In this document: positions 7,554 to 16,802 of the stretch, in pieces | How positions within the stretch are numbered: position 1 is the stretch's first letter | How the letters are laid out: the number at the start of each line of letters is the position of its first letter | From: Candidatus Falkowella caecavicola | GTDB taxonomy: Bacteria > Bacillota > Clostridia > Oscillospirales > Ruminococcaceae | Assembly (NCBI GenBank): GCA_904420125.1 | Contig: CAJFUK010000037.1 | Coordinates: 1-39,356 of the forward strand | Reading direction: 5' to 3' | Length of the DNA stretch: 39,356 bases | The notes under the pieces: generated by a model | The model's input: the letters and a program-made list of their open reading frames with translations, nothing else | What the model was told of the DNA's origin: nothing | Database searches by the model: none | Made by a program: the position numbers and the translations under genes

Positions 7554-8759
7554 GTGAATAAACTGCGTAAATTTTTAGCTGTCTGTATCGCAGGGGTCAT
7601 GATTGCCAGTGGAACGGCAGAGGTATATGCAGATGGTTTGGGAGAGGCCATAGAAGTCAACGCGGGCGGAATACAGACGCTGCCGGCAAAATCTTGTGCG
7701 CTGATGGAGGTTTCAACCGGCAAGCTTCTTTATGCAATGAATGAACACGATACACAGCCACCGGCTTCCATTACGAAAATCATGACATTATTGCTGGTGA
7801 TGGAAGCGCTGGAAAATCAGACGATTTCTCTGGATGAAATGGTGACAGTTTCTGCGCATGCCAGCAGTATGGGGGGCAGCCAGATCTGGCTGGCGGAAGG
7901 AGAACAGATGTCAGTGGATGATTTGCTGAAGGCAACGGTCGTTGCTTCGGCAAACGATGCAGCGGTTGCACTGGCCGAACTCGTAGCCGGAAGCGAAGAC
8001 GTTTTTGTGGAAATGATGAACCGGAGAGCACAGGAATTAGGTATGCGGGATACGGTCTTTAAAAACGCTTCCGGTCTGGATGAAGAAGGGCATGTCAGCA
8101 GCGCATATGATATTGCCATCATGTCCTGCGCTCTGCTGCGGCATGAAAAAATTAAAGAATACTCCACTATATGGATGGACAGCCTGCGAAATGGAGAGAC
8201 TGCGCTGGTCAATACCAATAAATTGGTCCGGTTCTATGATGGATGTACGGGATTAAAAACAGGAACCACCAATGATGCGGGGAGCTGTCTGAGTGCATCC
8301 GCTGTGCGGGATGGGATGGAACTGGTTGCGGTCAGCCTGGGCTCCGCTAACAACGACGAGCGCTTTTCATCCGGCAGAGCGCTGTTGGATTATGGATTTG
8401 CAAACTTCTCCATTTATACGCCGGAACCTGATCTTTCGATGCTAACGCCGGTTCCGGTTCAAAGAGGTGTTTCCAGACAGGTAGCAGTCTATACAGACGG
8501 GTTAGCGCCTCTGGTCATTCCAAAAGGTATGGCTGGAAATGTTCAGCAGGAAATCCGTTTGATTGAATCGGTCGAAGCGCCTGTGGAAGAAGGGCAGCCC
8601 TTAGGAAGGATCCGGTTTGTCCTTAATGGAGAAGAACTGGCGAACTTTACAGTCCGCGCAGCGGAACCTGTCGAAAAAATGCATTTTTCTTATGCGCTGC
8701 AGCTTTTGTGGAAACAGCTTAATGGAGCAGATATCGAGACAGATCGTTCTGCCTCGTAA
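7554..8759 (+). CDS. dacF: D-alanyl-D-alanine carboxypeptidase (S11 family, PBP5/DacF type)
   Basis: 401 residues starting at GTG 7554, preceded by AAAGGGGG; the ATG at 7521 has no such site and would put non-signal residues before the signal peptide. An export signal (about residues 4-25, cut near VYA-DG) leads to the penicillin-binding domain, with all three active-site motifs: SITK (72-75, nucleophile Ser), SAN (132-134) and KTG (235-237). A C-terminal PBP5_C-like beta domain follows. It removes the terminal D-Ala from peptidoglycan stem peptides outside the cell. The C-terminal amphipathic region would dock to the membrane. The gene symbol is by similarity of type only. Confidence 0.93.
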   Translation: MNKLRKFLAVCIAGVMIASGTAEVYADGLGEAIEVNAGGIQTLPAKSCALMEVSTGKLLYAMNEHDTQPPASITKIMTLLLVMEALENQTISLDEMVTVSAHASSMGGSQIWLAEGEQMSVDDLLKATVVASANDAAVALAELVAGSEDVFVEMMNRRAQELGMRDTVFKNASGLDEEGHVSSAYDIAIMSCALLRHEKIKEYSTIWMDSLRNGETALVNTNKLVRFYDGCTGLKTGTTNDAGSCLSASAVRDGMELVAVSLGSANNDERFSSGRALLDYGFANFSIYTPEPDLSMLTPVPVQRGVSRQVAVYTDGLAPLVIPKGMAGNVQQEIRLIESVEAPVEEGQPLGRIRFVLNGEELANFTVRAAEPVEKMHFSYALQLLWKQLNGADIETDRSAS

Positions 8760-8807
8760 ACCTTTCAGCAAATTTGCCGGAAATCATATAAATTTCATAA
8801 ATCAGCC

Positions 8808-8836
8808 TTGCATTATACATAGTTTTATAGTAAAAT
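8808..8836 (+). promoter_or_regulatory. Promoter of pgi
   Basis: TTGCAT (8808-8813), 17 bases, TAAAAT (8831-8836), about 58 bases before the chosen pgi start. Confidence 0.65.
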
Positions 8837-8894
8837 ATAAAACATACAGGAGAAGTTTTATCCTGTTGGTGTAAAAATGGAAGGAGTTTCATCA

Positions 8895-10232
8895 ATGTCG
8901 CTGAAAGTAAATACCAAGCATCTGTCCGGTTTTGTAAAGGAACATGAACTGAAAGCTTTACAGTCGCAGGTTCAGACAGCGCACGACATGTTGGAAGCTA
9001 AAACGGGTCTCGGCAATGATTTTTTAGGCTGGGTAACGCTTCCTACAGATTATGATCAAGAAGAATTTGCCCGTATCCAGAAAGCTGCGCAGAAAATTCA
9101 GAAAAACAGCGAAGTTTTAATTGTGATTGGCATCGGCGGGTCTTATTTAGGCGCTCGTGCTGTAATCGAATGTCTGAAATCGCCGCTTTATAATAATTTA
9201 AAGAAAAATACGCCTGATATATACTTTGTCGGAAACAGTATCAGCCCGGCTTATTTAAATGAGGTGCTTTCCATTTGTGAAGGACGGGATATTGCGGTTA
9301 ACGTGATCTCTAAGTCGGGTACCACCACCGAGCCGGCACTGGCTTTCCGTATTTTCCGTGAACTGTTGGAGAAAAAATACGGAAAAGAAGAAGCAAAAGG
9401 GCGTATTTTTTGTACGACGGACCGGGCAAAAGGTACGTTGAAGGAACTGGCTGACCGTGAAGGTTATGAAACTTTCGTGGTGCCGGACGATGTTGGAGGA
9501 CGTTATTCTGTGCTGACAGCTGTCGGTCTGCTGCCGATTGCTGTAGCCGGTATTGATATTGCAGCGCTGATGAAAGGCGCGAAAGCTGCCCAGGATGCAT
9601 ATTCCGTCCCGGATTTAGAGCAAAATGATTGTTATCAATATGCAGCGCTTCGCAACATCCTGTATCGCAAAGGCAAATCCGTAGAGATTCTGGTTAGCTA
9701 TGAGCCGTCTTTTGCCATGATGAATGAATGGTTTAAACAGTTGTTTGGAGAAAGCGAAGGAAAAGATAATAAGGGACTTTATCCGTCTTCTGTTGTTTTT
9801 TCTACCGACTTGCATTCAATGGGACAGTATATTCAAGACGGCGCCCGGATTTTGTTTGAAACCGTTGTAAAAATAGGCAAGCCGCAGACGGATTTGTTTA
9901 TTGAAAAGGATGCGGAGAATTTCGACGGCCTGAATTTCCTGGCTGGACAGAATATGAGCGTAGTGAATCAGAAGGCTTTTGAAGGTACACTGTTAGCCCA
10001 TACGGAAGGCGGCGTACCCAATATCGTGCTGGACGTTCCGGAAATGAATGAATATGAGTTGGGCTATATGATCTATTTCTTTGAGAAAGCCTGCGCAATT
10101 TCCGGCTATTTGATGGGAGTTAATCCTTTTGATCAGCCGGGTGTGGAAAGTTATAAGAAAAATATGTTTGCTTTGCTGGGTAAACCAGGTTATGAAGCCA
10201 TGAAAGCTGATCTGGAAGCAAAGCTTCGCTAA
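8895..10232 (+). CDS. pgi: Glucose-6-phosphate isomerase
   Basis: 445 residues, the short form usual in Firmicutes. The ATG at 8895 has GGAAGGAG at good distance; the ATG at 8877 overlaps this site. It interconverts glucose 6-phosphate and fructose 6-phosphate in glycolysis. Visible SIS-fold features are the phosphate-binding loop [15 protein letters not shown], the GIGGSYLGA glycine motif, the family signature around GRYSVLT, and the C-terminal catalytic Lys region [15 protein letters not shown]. It is followed 63 bases later by the P-loop protein, with which it probably shares a transcript. Confidence 0.96.
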   Translation: MSLKVNTKHLSGFVKEHELKALQSQVQTAHDMLEAKTGLGNDFLGWVTLPTDYDQEEFARIQKAAQKIQKNSEVLIVIGIGGSYLGARAVIECLKSPLYNNLKKNTPDIYFVGNSISPAYLNEVLSICEGRDIAVNVISKSGTTTEPALAFRIFRELLEKKYGKEEAKGRIFCTTDRAKGTLKELADREGYETFVVPDDVGGRYSVLTAVGLLPIAVAGIDIAALMKGAKAAQDAYSVPDLEQNDCYQYAALRNILYRKGKSVEILVSYEPSFAMMNEWFKQLFGESEGKDNKGLYPSSVVFSTDLHSMGQYIQDGARILFETVVKIGKPQTDLFIEKDAENFDGLNFLAGQNMSVVNQKAFEGTLLAHTEGGVPNIVLDVPEMNEYELGYMIYFFEKACAISGYLMGVNPFDQPGVESYKKNMFALLGKPGYEAMKADLEAKLR

Positions 10233-10295
10233 AACTCCGACATCAGATATGCGATCCATCAAATTATATTAATAAAAAGAGCAGGAGGAGTTACT

Positions 10296-10700
10296 ATGAT
10301 TAAACTCATTGTAGGCGAAAAAGGGACAGGCAAGACAAAAATTTTGCTGGATTCAATGCACGAAGCAGTCAAAAAAACAAATGGCAATGTGGTATGCATT
10401 GATAAAGGTTCTAAGCTGACCTATGACTTGGACTATAATGTCCGCCTGATTAATTTGGAAGAATATCAAGTTTCCGGGTTTGAGGCTTTTTATGGATTTG
10501 TAGCCGGTTTACTGGCAGGCAACTACGACATTACCGATATTTTTGTGGATTCCATTCTCAAAGTGGTGGGCCGCGATTATGAAAAATTGGGGCAGTTTTT
10601 TAATTCGCTGGATCTAATTGCTAAAGATGTTAATCTTATATTTACTGTATCGGCGGATCGTCAGGTGCTGCCCGAAAGCGTACAGCAGTATATTATATAA
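10296..10700 (+). CDS. Small P-loop ATP-binding protein, unknown role
   Basis: 134 residues with a ribosome binding site GGAGGAG. A Walker A motif GEKGTGKT (residues 7-14) opens the protein, a Walker B-like hydrophobic strand ending in Asp (TDIFVDS, about 87-93) follows, and the rest looks like a minimal RecA/AAA-like core without further domains. Similar clostridial proteins are sometimes labelled twitching motility protein PilT, but no pilus genes are near and the length is far too short for PilT. Function unknown. It sits downstream of pgi and ahead of a strong hairpin. Confidence 0.8.
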   Translation: MIKLIVGEKGTGKTKILLDSMHEAVKKTNGNVVCIDKGSKLTYDLDYNVRLINLEEYQVSGFEAFYGFVAGLLAGNYDITDIFVDSILKVVGRDYEKLGQFFNSLDLIAKDVNLIFTVSADRQVLPESVQQYII

Positions 10701-10719
10701 TTGAAATTTTTGTCTGTTT

Positions 10720-10757
10720 GGAAAATTCCCCCGGCTTGTTTGTCGGGGGAATTTTCC
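10720..10757 (+). terminator. Strong hairpin after the P-loop gene
   Basis: A 14-bp perfect stem (10720-10733 with 10744-10757) with a GC-rich centre and 10-base loop. The T tract is inside the outer stem rather than after it, so termination may rely on the inner GGGGG/CCCCC stem followed by AATTTT. Confidence 0.75.
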
Positions 10758-10821
10758 TGCCGTTTGGACACAGAATAACAGCAGGGTTTCTGGACAGAGC
10801 GACGTGCAATGGAGGAAATAT

Positions 10822-11715
10822 ATGAACTTTTTTATTTACATGTTCATGGGGGTTGTAATCGGCGTGGCCAATATTATTCCCGGTGTGAGCGGAGGGACAA
10901 TGGCTGTCGTCATGGGTGTTTATGACGATTTAATTAACGCGGTGGGAAATCTGAAAAAGGAATTTAAAAAAAGTGTCCTTTTTTTAATTCCGATTGCTCT
11001 GGGTGCCGGTTTGGGGATTGTTCTTCTCAGCAAAGCAATTACCTGGCTCCTGCAGCGGTATCCGATGCCGGTTAATTTTTTCTTTTTGGGATTAATTGCA
11101 GGTAGTATTCCAATGATTTGGCAGAAGGCCTTAGGCCGGGATCAGCAGAAAACAGCGTCGGAATCCTTGTACAAATCCGGTGCCAAAAGCCGGATCGCGC
11201 ATCTGATTGCTTTCATTGCAGGTGCGGCCGTGATGCTGATCACTACATTTTTTTCTCCTGCGGATACGGGCACTGTTTTCACACAATTGACGTTGCCTTT
11301 ATTTATCCGCCTGGTTTTGGTCAGTATGATTGCTGCGATTGCCATGATTATTCCAGGTGTAAGTGGCTCGTTTATGATGGTGCTGCTGGGGACATACTAT
11401 ACTGTAACCGCCGCGATCAGCAGTTTTAATATTCCTATTTTGATTCCCGTAGCGATTGGAGTATTATTGGGACTGTTGGGAGGCGCCAAAGGAATTCAGA
11501 TTCTGCTGCGAAAATATCCTCAGACCACGTATTTTGCGATCCTGGGATTGGTGGCGGGTTCTGTATTTGGCATATGGCCCGGCTGGACTGCGAATCTGCA
11601 GGGAATCATTTCGATTGGTATGCTGGCCGTGGGGGCAATCATTGCTTATGTTCTCGGTAGCGACTGGATACATGCTTTCTTTTTATCCCGAAAGACAGCA
11701 GAGAAAAAAAGTTAA
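10822..11715 (+). CDS. DUF368 membrane protein (PopT-type undecaprenyl-phosphate translocase)
   Basis: 297 residues from ATG 10822 (GGAGGAAATAT before it; the upstream frame start overlaps this site). The protein is almost entirely hydrophobic, with about 8-9 helices. It has the internal-repeat signature of the family: ANIIPGVSGGTMA near the N-terminus (about residues 15-27) and AMIIPGVSGSFMMVLLG in the middle. DUF368 proteins (PopT in Staphylococcus aureus and Vibrio cholerae) have been reported to return undecaprenyl phosphate across the membrane for cell-wall synthesis. That the same holds here is inference from family. It appears monocistronic. Confidence 0.88.
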   Translation: MNFFIYMFMGVVIGVANIIPGVSGGTMAVVMGVYDDLINAVGNLKKEFKKSVLFLIPIALGAGLGIVLLSKAITWLLQRYPMPVNFFFLGLIAGSIPMIWQKALGRDQQKTASESLYKSGAKSRIAHLIAFIAGAAVMLITTFFSPADTGTVFTQLTLPLFIRLVLVSMIAAIAMIIPGVSGSFMMVLLGTYYTVTAAISSFNIPILIPVAIGVLLGLLGGAKGIQILLRKYPQTTYFAILGLVAGSVFGIWPGWTANLQGIISIGMLAVGAIIAYVLGSDWIHAFFLSRKTAEKKS

Positions 11716-11784
11716 GATGCAGGGCAACGGTCTGGCTGTTTTTTCCGCAGGTACAGAAAAAACAGAAAAATAACAGAAATCCCC

Positions 11785-11813
11785 TTTACAAGGTCCTAAA
11801 AATATGATAAAAT
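11785..11813 (+). promoter_or_regulatory. Promoter of rpsO
   Basis: TTTACA (11785-11790), 17 bases, TAAAAT (11808-11813). Transcription would start near 11820, giving a leader of about 95 bases before rpsO. Confidence 0.75.
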
Positions 11814-11824
11814 AATTTTCGACG

Positions 11825-11885
11825 CGGCGTGCATAGCTCTGGGGTTCAGCCTTTCAGGAAGATACACCTGCCCAAAGCTCTGCCG
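11825..11885 (+). ncRNA. Candidate S15-binding leader RNA of rpsO
   Basis: The leader between promoter and rpsO folds into a closed multi-branch structure: CGGC (11825-11828) with GCCG (11882-11885), AGCT (11835-11838) with AGCT (11876-11879), TGGG (11840-11843) with CCCA (11871-11874), and an inner CAGG/CCTG hairpin (11855-11858 with 11867-11870). Ribosomal protein S15 is known to repress its own mRNA through structured leaders in several bacterial groups. The position and fold agree with that, but I have no covariation evidence. Confidence 0.5.
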
Positions 11886-11914
11886 TTTGCAAATATAAAA
11901 AAGAGGTGTAGAAA

Positions 11915-12181
11915 ATGTTACTCAAAGAAGAAAAAGCTGCGGTGATTGCAGCAAACCGTACCCATGAGACAGACACAGGTTCCCCGGAAGTACAGATTGC
12001 TATTTTAACAAAAAGAATTAATGATCTGACTGAGCATTTGAAAACACATAAAAACGACTTCCATTCCCGCAGAGGTCTGCTTAAAATGGTTGGACGCCGT
12101 CGGAATCTGCTGAACTATCTTATGAAGAAGGATATTGAACGTTACCGTGCAGTGATTGCAAAACTGGGTATCCGTAAGTAA
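11915..12181 (+). CDS. rpsO: 30S ribosomal protein S15
   Basis: 88 residues, the standard length; ribosome binding site GAGGTG. The conserved S15 core is present: [16 protein letters not shown], then [25 protein letters not shown]. It binds the central domain of 16S rRNA and helps assemble the small subunit platform. The rpsO-pnp gene order is conserved across bacteria. A terminator-like hairpin follows directly and the leader is probably autoregulatory. Confidence 0.98.
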   Translation: MLLKEEKAAVIAANRTHETDTGSPEVQIAILTKRINDLTEHLKTHKNDFHSRRGLLKMVGRRRNLLNYLMKKDIERYRAVIAKLGIRK

Positions 12182-12191
12182 AATCAAAATG

Positions 12192-12221
12192 GGCAGGCGG
12201 CTTTTATGCCGCTTGCCTTTT
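12192..12221 (+). terminator. Terminator between rpsO and pnp
   Basis: A 10-bp stem (12192-12201 with 12208-12217, one G-U pair) followed by TTTT, and a second T-run at 12227. It may be partial, letting some transcription continue into pnp. Confidence 0.75.
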
Positions 12222-12391
12222 GGTCTATTTTTTGGAGTTTTTACCTGTTACCTTCATCCGTGGGAAACAGGGGTTTTGGTGCAGTAAAGGCACAGGTTAG
12301 CATTAAATCGTATCCTTTTGTGTCCGAGGAGAGGATAGGATTTATTGCTAAAGCTGTTGCCTTTATATATAAAATTATAGGAGGTAACCAA

Positions 12392-14506
12392 ATGTTTGAT
12401 CAGTACAGAGTATTTACGACGCAGTATGCGGGTAGAGAACTGAAAGTAGAAACGGGAAAAACCAGTGAGCTGGCCAATGGATCCTGCTGGGTCACTTATG
12501 GAGAGACTGTTGTGATGGCCAATGTCACGATGTCTGAAAAACCAAGGGATGGCATCGATTTTTTCCCTCTCTCTGTAGACTATGAAGAAAAATTGTATGC
12601 GGTTGGAAAGATTCCGGGCTCGTTTTTGAAACGGGAAGGGCGGCCGACAGATAAGGCGGTTTTGGTTTCCCGGCAGGTAGACCGTCCGATCCGTCCGTTA
12701 TTTCCAAAAGATATGCGCAATGACGTGTGTGTTGTGATGACAGTGCTTTCTTCGGATAAGGATAATTCGCCGGAGATTGCCGGTATGATTGCAACATCCG
12801 TTGCATTGGCAATTTCTGATATTCCCTGGAATGGCCCAATCGGCGGCATTCATGTTGGACTGGTAGACGGAGAGATTGTTTTGAATCCGAATGTCGCGCA
12901 GCGGGCGGTATCGGATCTGGATCTCACCGTTGCCGGTACAGCAGAAAAGATTGTGATGATTGAAGCCGGCGCCAATGAAGTTTCAAACGAGCAGATGTTG
13001 GAAGCATTAGCAGTCGGACATGCAGAGATTAAGAAAATTGTTGCGTTTATTCAAGAGATTGCTGCACAGGTTGGTAAGAACAAGGTTGCATTTGAACCTC
13101 ATGAAGTACCGGCTGAAATGTATGAGGATATTAAGGCGCTGGTCCTGGAAAAGGTACAGCACGCACTGGATACCAACGACAAAAATGTTCGTGAGGAACG
13201 GCTACAGCCGATTTACGCGGAAGTGTATGAAACTTTTGCTGAAAAATATCCGGAGCAGCAATCGTTAATGGATGAATGTCTGTACAAGTTGCAGAAATAT
13301 ATTGTACGCACCTGGTTGTTAGAGAAAAAACGTGTGGATGGCCGTGGTATGGATGAAATTCGTCCGTTAAATGCGCAGGTAGACTTGTTGCCCCGCGTAC
13401 ATGGATCAGGGATGTTTACCCGTGGGCAGACACAGGTGCTGTCTATTGCAACCCTGGGCCCCATCAGCGATGCGCAGATTTTGGACGGCATTGATGAAGA
13501 TGAAAGCAAACGTTATATGCATCAATATAATTTCCCCTCCTATTCTGTTGGGGAAGCGCGGCCAAGCCGTGGGCCGGGCCGCCGGGAAATCGGTCACGGC
13601 GCTTTGGCTGAAAGAGCACTTTTGCCGGTGCTCCCTTCTGTAGAAGAGTTCCCGTATGCCATTCGTGTCGTTTCTGAAGTGCTCTCTTCCAACGGCTCGA
13701 CTTCCCAGGCCTCTATCTGCGGTTCTACCCTGGCTCTGGAAGCAGCTGGCGTACCGCTTAAGGCACCGGTGGCCGGAATCTCCTGCGGTTTGATCACCAA
13801 AGAGGACGGCGGATTTATGACCATGGTTGATATTCAGGGTCTGGAGGACTTTTATGGGGATATGGACTTTAAGGTCGGAGGTACCCATAAAGGAATTACA
13901 GCCATTCAAGTGGATATTAAAGTAGACGGTCTGACCATGGAAATCATTGCCGAGGCGTTTGAAAAAACAAAAAAAGCCAGAGATTATATTCTGGATGAGG
14001 TGATGGCACCGGTGATTAGCGGACCGCGTGCGGAAGTTTCCAAATATGCCCCTAAGATGGTTCAGACAAAGGTGCCGGTTGACAAAATCCGTGATGTGAT
14101 TGGCAGCGGCGGTAAGGTGATTCAGAAAATTTGTGCAGAATGCGATGTAAAAATTGACATTAATGATGATGGAAATGTATTTATTTCCGGCATTGATCTG
14201 GAAAATGTACAGCGTGCTCTGTCGGTTGTGACCACAATCGTTTCTGATCCTGAAATCGGGGCGCTCTATAAGGGAAAAGTCACCCGTTTAATGAACTTTG
14301 GAGCATTTGTTGAAATTGCACCGGGTAAAGAGGGGCTGGTTCATATCTCCAAACTGGATTTAAACCGGGTAGAGAAAGTAGAAGATGTTGTGACTGTCGG
14401 CGATGAAATTGTTGTAAAGGTCACAGAAATTGATGATCAGGGCCGGATCAATCTTTCCAGAAAGGATGCTTTGATGGATCTCCAGAAAAAAGCACAGCAC
14501 AAATAA
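12392..14506 (+). CDS. pnp: Polyribonucleotide nucleotidyltransferase (PNPase)
   Basis: 704 residues. The ATG at 12392 has a near-perfect ribosome binding site (AGGAGGTAACC); the frame upstream to 12206 crosses the rpsO terminator and is not part of the protein. PNPase degrades RNA 3' to 5' using phosphate. Domain order: two RNase PH-like domains (about 10-220 and 310-550, separated by the alpha-helical linker), with the catalytic stretch GRREIGHGALAERALLP, then a KH domain (GSGGKVIQKICAE, about 570-585) and a C-terminal S1 RNA-binding domain (GKVTRLMNFGAFVEI, about 625-690). The 170-base spacer before it contains a short CCTGTT/AACAGG hairpin that could serve leader-mediated autoregulation, known for pnp in other bacteria. 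Confidence 0.97.
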   Translation: MFDQYRVFTTQYAGRELKVETGKTSELANGSCWVTYGETVVMANVTMSEKPRDGIDFFPLSVDYEEKLYAVGKIPGSFLKREGRPTDKAVLVSRQVDRPIRPLFPKDMRNDVCVVMTVLSSDKDNSPEIAGMIATSVALAISDIPWNGPIGGIHVGLVDGEIVLNPNVAQRAVSDLDLTVAGTAEKIVMIEAGANEVSNEQMLEALAVGHAEIKKIVAFIQEIAAQVGKNKVAFEPHEVPAEMYEDIKALVLEKVQHALDTNDKNVREERLQPIYAEVYETFAEKYPEQQSLMDECLYKLQKYIVRTWLLEKKRVDGRGMDEIRPLNAQVDLLPRVHGSGMFTRGQTQVLSIATLGPISDAQILDGIDEDESKRYMHQYNFPSYSVGEARPSRGPGRREIGHGALAERALLPVLPSVEEFPYAIRVVSEVLSSNGSTSQASICGSTLALEAAGVPLKAPVAGISCGLITKEDGGFMTMVDIQGLEDFYGDMDFKVGGTHKGITAIQVDIKVDGLTMEIIAEAFEKTKKARDYILDEVMAPVISGPRAEVSKYAPKMVQTKVPVDKIRDVIGSGGKVIQKICAECDVKIDINDDGNVFISGIDLENVQRALSVVTTIVSDPEIGALYKGKVTRLMNFGAFVEIAPGKEGLVHISKLDLNRVEKVEDVVTVGDEIVVKVTEIDDQGRINLSRKDALMDLQKKAQHK

Positions 14507-14514
14507 GAATGCTA

Positions 14515-14550
14515 AACAGCCAGATTCTCATATGAGAATCTGGCTGTTTT
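14515..14550 (+). terminator. Terminator of pnp
   Basis: A perfect 17-bp inverted repeat (14515-14531 with 14532-14548; the centre opens as CATATG) with a run of T at the end. Confidence 0.93.
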
Positions 14551-14952
14551 TTAACAGTTTATGGATGGTGAAGATTTCCTGATGCAGGAATTTGCCGTTT
14601 GACTTTAATATGCAGCGATTTCTATCCATTGACCCAAATCATTGATACTTTTGGAGTACGCCAAAAACCATGAGCCGTTTTTTAACAGATATTTTTGAAG
14701 GAGAGATGGCGTATGCTTGTTTTTGGATGATGAAATGAAAAATAATGCCTGGATACAGCTACCGTAAATAGACGATCAACAGGCTTAGAAACTCGCTCCT
14801 CTAAAAACTTAACTTAAACAATTCTGTATATGCAGTTTAGCTTTAGATGCCGGGATTATTTAGATTATCCGGAAACGATGGGTTACCATAACTTCTATTG
14901 TCATAGTATTGTCACGAAACACGCTTTATTATAAGCGCTATTGGAATGAAAA
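14551..14952. other. Degenerate intergenic DNA at the left edge of the accessory region
   Basis: About 400 bases without a supported gene. Short frames such as the 22-codon one starting with ATG at 14671 and an open stretch around 14830-14933 (…YLDYPETMGYHNFY…) look like decayed coding DNA, but I cannot assign a parent gene. A small CGCTT/AAGCG hairpin (14920-14935) may terminate the minus-strand fusion gene. Confidence 0.4.
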
Positions 14953-16779
14953 TCAAGGCCCCGGTATGCTCCAGCTTTCAGCCACATTCAGCATAGCACG
15001 CCCTTGTTCTTCCTGGCCGATTTGCAGCAATACCAAAGCGGTGGAAACTGTCTGTAAAAAGCCCCATTCCCAAATAGCCTGTGCCGGAACACCGGTTAAT
15101 GTATGTAAATATTCACAGCGTTCCAAGCCTTTATGTAGCGGATCTTGTTCATATTCTTCCGTCCATTCTCTCATAAGAACGCCTAAATCATATGCCTTTT
15201 CATAAAAAATGCCGTCAGGATCGATAAGCTTAAATGCGTTTTCTTTGGATAGGTCTCGCAGTGTGTTATTCCCATGAGCATCACCGTGAATCATAACAAA
15301 CTCTGACGGATTCATAGCTTTTTCTCTTGATTTTAAATAAGAGAACGCTTGAGAAACCACCTGCTGTGAGCAGGGACGGTTTAGCTTTTTCCAAGTTTCT
15401 CCTATAAATTCCCGAAACCAGGCAATACTATCAGCACCAGTGGGCAGTCCTGCGTTTTCCGCCGGAACTTCCCACGTTTTTTGTAATACAGAACAGATTA
15501 GGCGAAGCTGATCCTTAACGGAATAAGAAAGTGTGCTAATAGGCTTTCCCAAGCGTTCCAACAAACAGGCTTTTTTCTCCATATCATAAGCAATCAGTTT
15601 TACATATCCTTTTCCATTTACTGTCTTTAAAGCGGTTATACTGTTGGAAAACTCGCCGCCAAGATTTTCAGGCATATCTATTTTGAGAACATAACGTCCT
15701 TCATTTTTTCCGTCTGCATAAGCGACAAAGGCGTGCGTTCCTCCTGTTAATGAGTTTCCGACAGAAATTCCCCATTGCTTTTCCAAATCAGCAATCATTT
15801 GATCAAGAGTGTGAAGCCATACTTCTCCAATCGCACCAGTCGATTTTGCTCGGCTCACTACCAAAGGCGGTATATAGTGTCGGTTTGGGGTAAAAGCCCC
15901 TGTGTTTAAGGTGGTACTCAAAATACGGTAAAAACGCTCTTTGTCTACAGTCCTTGCAATCTCCACATTGCCATCTGCCGAAGGGGTAAAGAAAGTACCG
16001 CCCATATTGCTTTTTTGCATGGTTTCTACCTGCACAAAGCCTTTTTCATAACTGCAAATATCCGGGTAAAAGATACTGACCGCGGCCAGCGGATCGTGTA
16101 AGGTCAATTTTCCTGCAGTTTGCAGCCACGCATCTCCGAAATCAAATACAGCTTTCATCAAATCGCTGTCTGCTCGTAAAAGCGTACTCGCCTGTTCTGC
16201 TTCAATCGTAAGCATGTCGGTTACTTCCAGTGGAATGGCTCTATGTGTACCAATACGAGAGGAAAACACAATTTTAGAAGCCAATGGATCAGCCCAGGAG
16301 TTCCAATTATAATAGGGATCCGGCAGTTGTTCCAAACCAAAATAACCGTTCATCACATAAAGTCCCTTTAGTAAACCAGGAGCGTCGGGATAAGTGCGAA
16401 ACAACGTGGCAATATTGGTCATATTCCCGATACCGATCAGCACAATCTCGTGTGGATTTTCTTTGATTTTTTGATACAAAAACTCCGGTGCGTCTGCTTT
16501 CTCAAAGGTATCGTGCCGCCAATTTTTTAATGCACAAGCACCGTCAGGTGTTGGATATAACGGAATAGGCTGCAAAGTACCGTCCATGCCTGCCACAATC
16601 GGAATATTTACGCCTGCGGCTTTACAAATAGCGTCCGCAACCGCCGCACGCTTTTCGGGCTCTCCGCAGACAGTGGTAATGCCGAGCAGTTCACACTGCG
16701 GTTCTTTTAACAAATAGGCAAGGCAAATCGCATCATCAATATCGCCGCCGATATCGGTATCAAGTAAAATTTTCTCCAT
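14953..16779 (-). CDS. Fusion: nucleoside hydrolase plus APH(6)-like small-molecule kinase
   Basis: 608 residues in one uninterrupted frame; ribosome binding site AGGAGG nine bases before ATG. Residues 1-300 are an inosine/uridine-type nucleoside N-ribohydrolase with intact landmarks: DTDIGGDIDDA (7-17, calcium-binding Asp cluster), GIGNMTN (116-122), NWNSWADP (158-165) and HDPLA (228-232). Residues about 315-608 are an aminoglycoside phosphotransferase-fold kinase nearest the APH(6)/hydroxyurea-resistance kind: ATP lysine VLKI (Lys366), hinge LLERL (406-410), catalytic HGDAHGNN (498-505) and metal site IDPDG (519-523). Both active sites look competent. Reading: it cleaves a nucleoside or nucleoside antibiotic and phosphorylates a sugar or drug. 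A two-leader attenuated upstream region suggests a drug-inducible gene. Substrate unknown. Confidence 0.88.
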   Translation of the reverse strand: MEKILLDTDIGGDIDDAICLAYLLKEPQCELLGITTVCGEPEKRAAVADAICKAAGVNIPIVAGMDGTLQPIPLYPTPDGACALKNWRHDTFEKADAPEFLYQKIKENPHEIVLIGIGNMTNIATLFRTYPDAPGLLKGLYVMNGYFGLEQLPDPYYNWNSWADPLASKIVFSSRIGTHRAIPLEVTDMLTIEAEQASTLLRADSDLMKAVFDFGDAWLQTAGKLTLHDPLAAVSIFYPDICSYEKGFVQVETMQKSNMGGTFFTPSADGNVEIARTVDKERFYRILSTTLNTGAFTPNRHYIPPLVVSRAKSTGAIGEVWLHTLDQMIADLEKQWGISVGNSLTGGTHAFVAYADGKNEGRYVLKIDMPENLGGEFSNSITALKTVNGKGYVKLIAYDMEKKACLLERLGKPISTLSYSVKDQLRLICSVLQKTWEVPAENAGLPTGADSIAWFREFIGETWKKLNRPCSQQVVSQAFSYLKSREKAMNPSEFVMIHGDAHGNNTLRDLSKENAFKLIDPDGIFYEKAYDLGVLMREWTEEYEQDPLHKGLERCEYLHTLTGVPAQAIWEWGFLQTVSTALVLLQIGQEEQGRAMLNVAESWSIPGP

Positions 16780-16802
16780 TGATAAAATCCTCCTGTATTT
16801 TG

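Noticed and set aside
12206-12391. N-terminal extension of PNPase
   Set aside because: It covers the rpsO terminator and lacks similarity, while the ATG at 12392 has an almost perfect ribosome binding site and begins at the conserved N-terminus.
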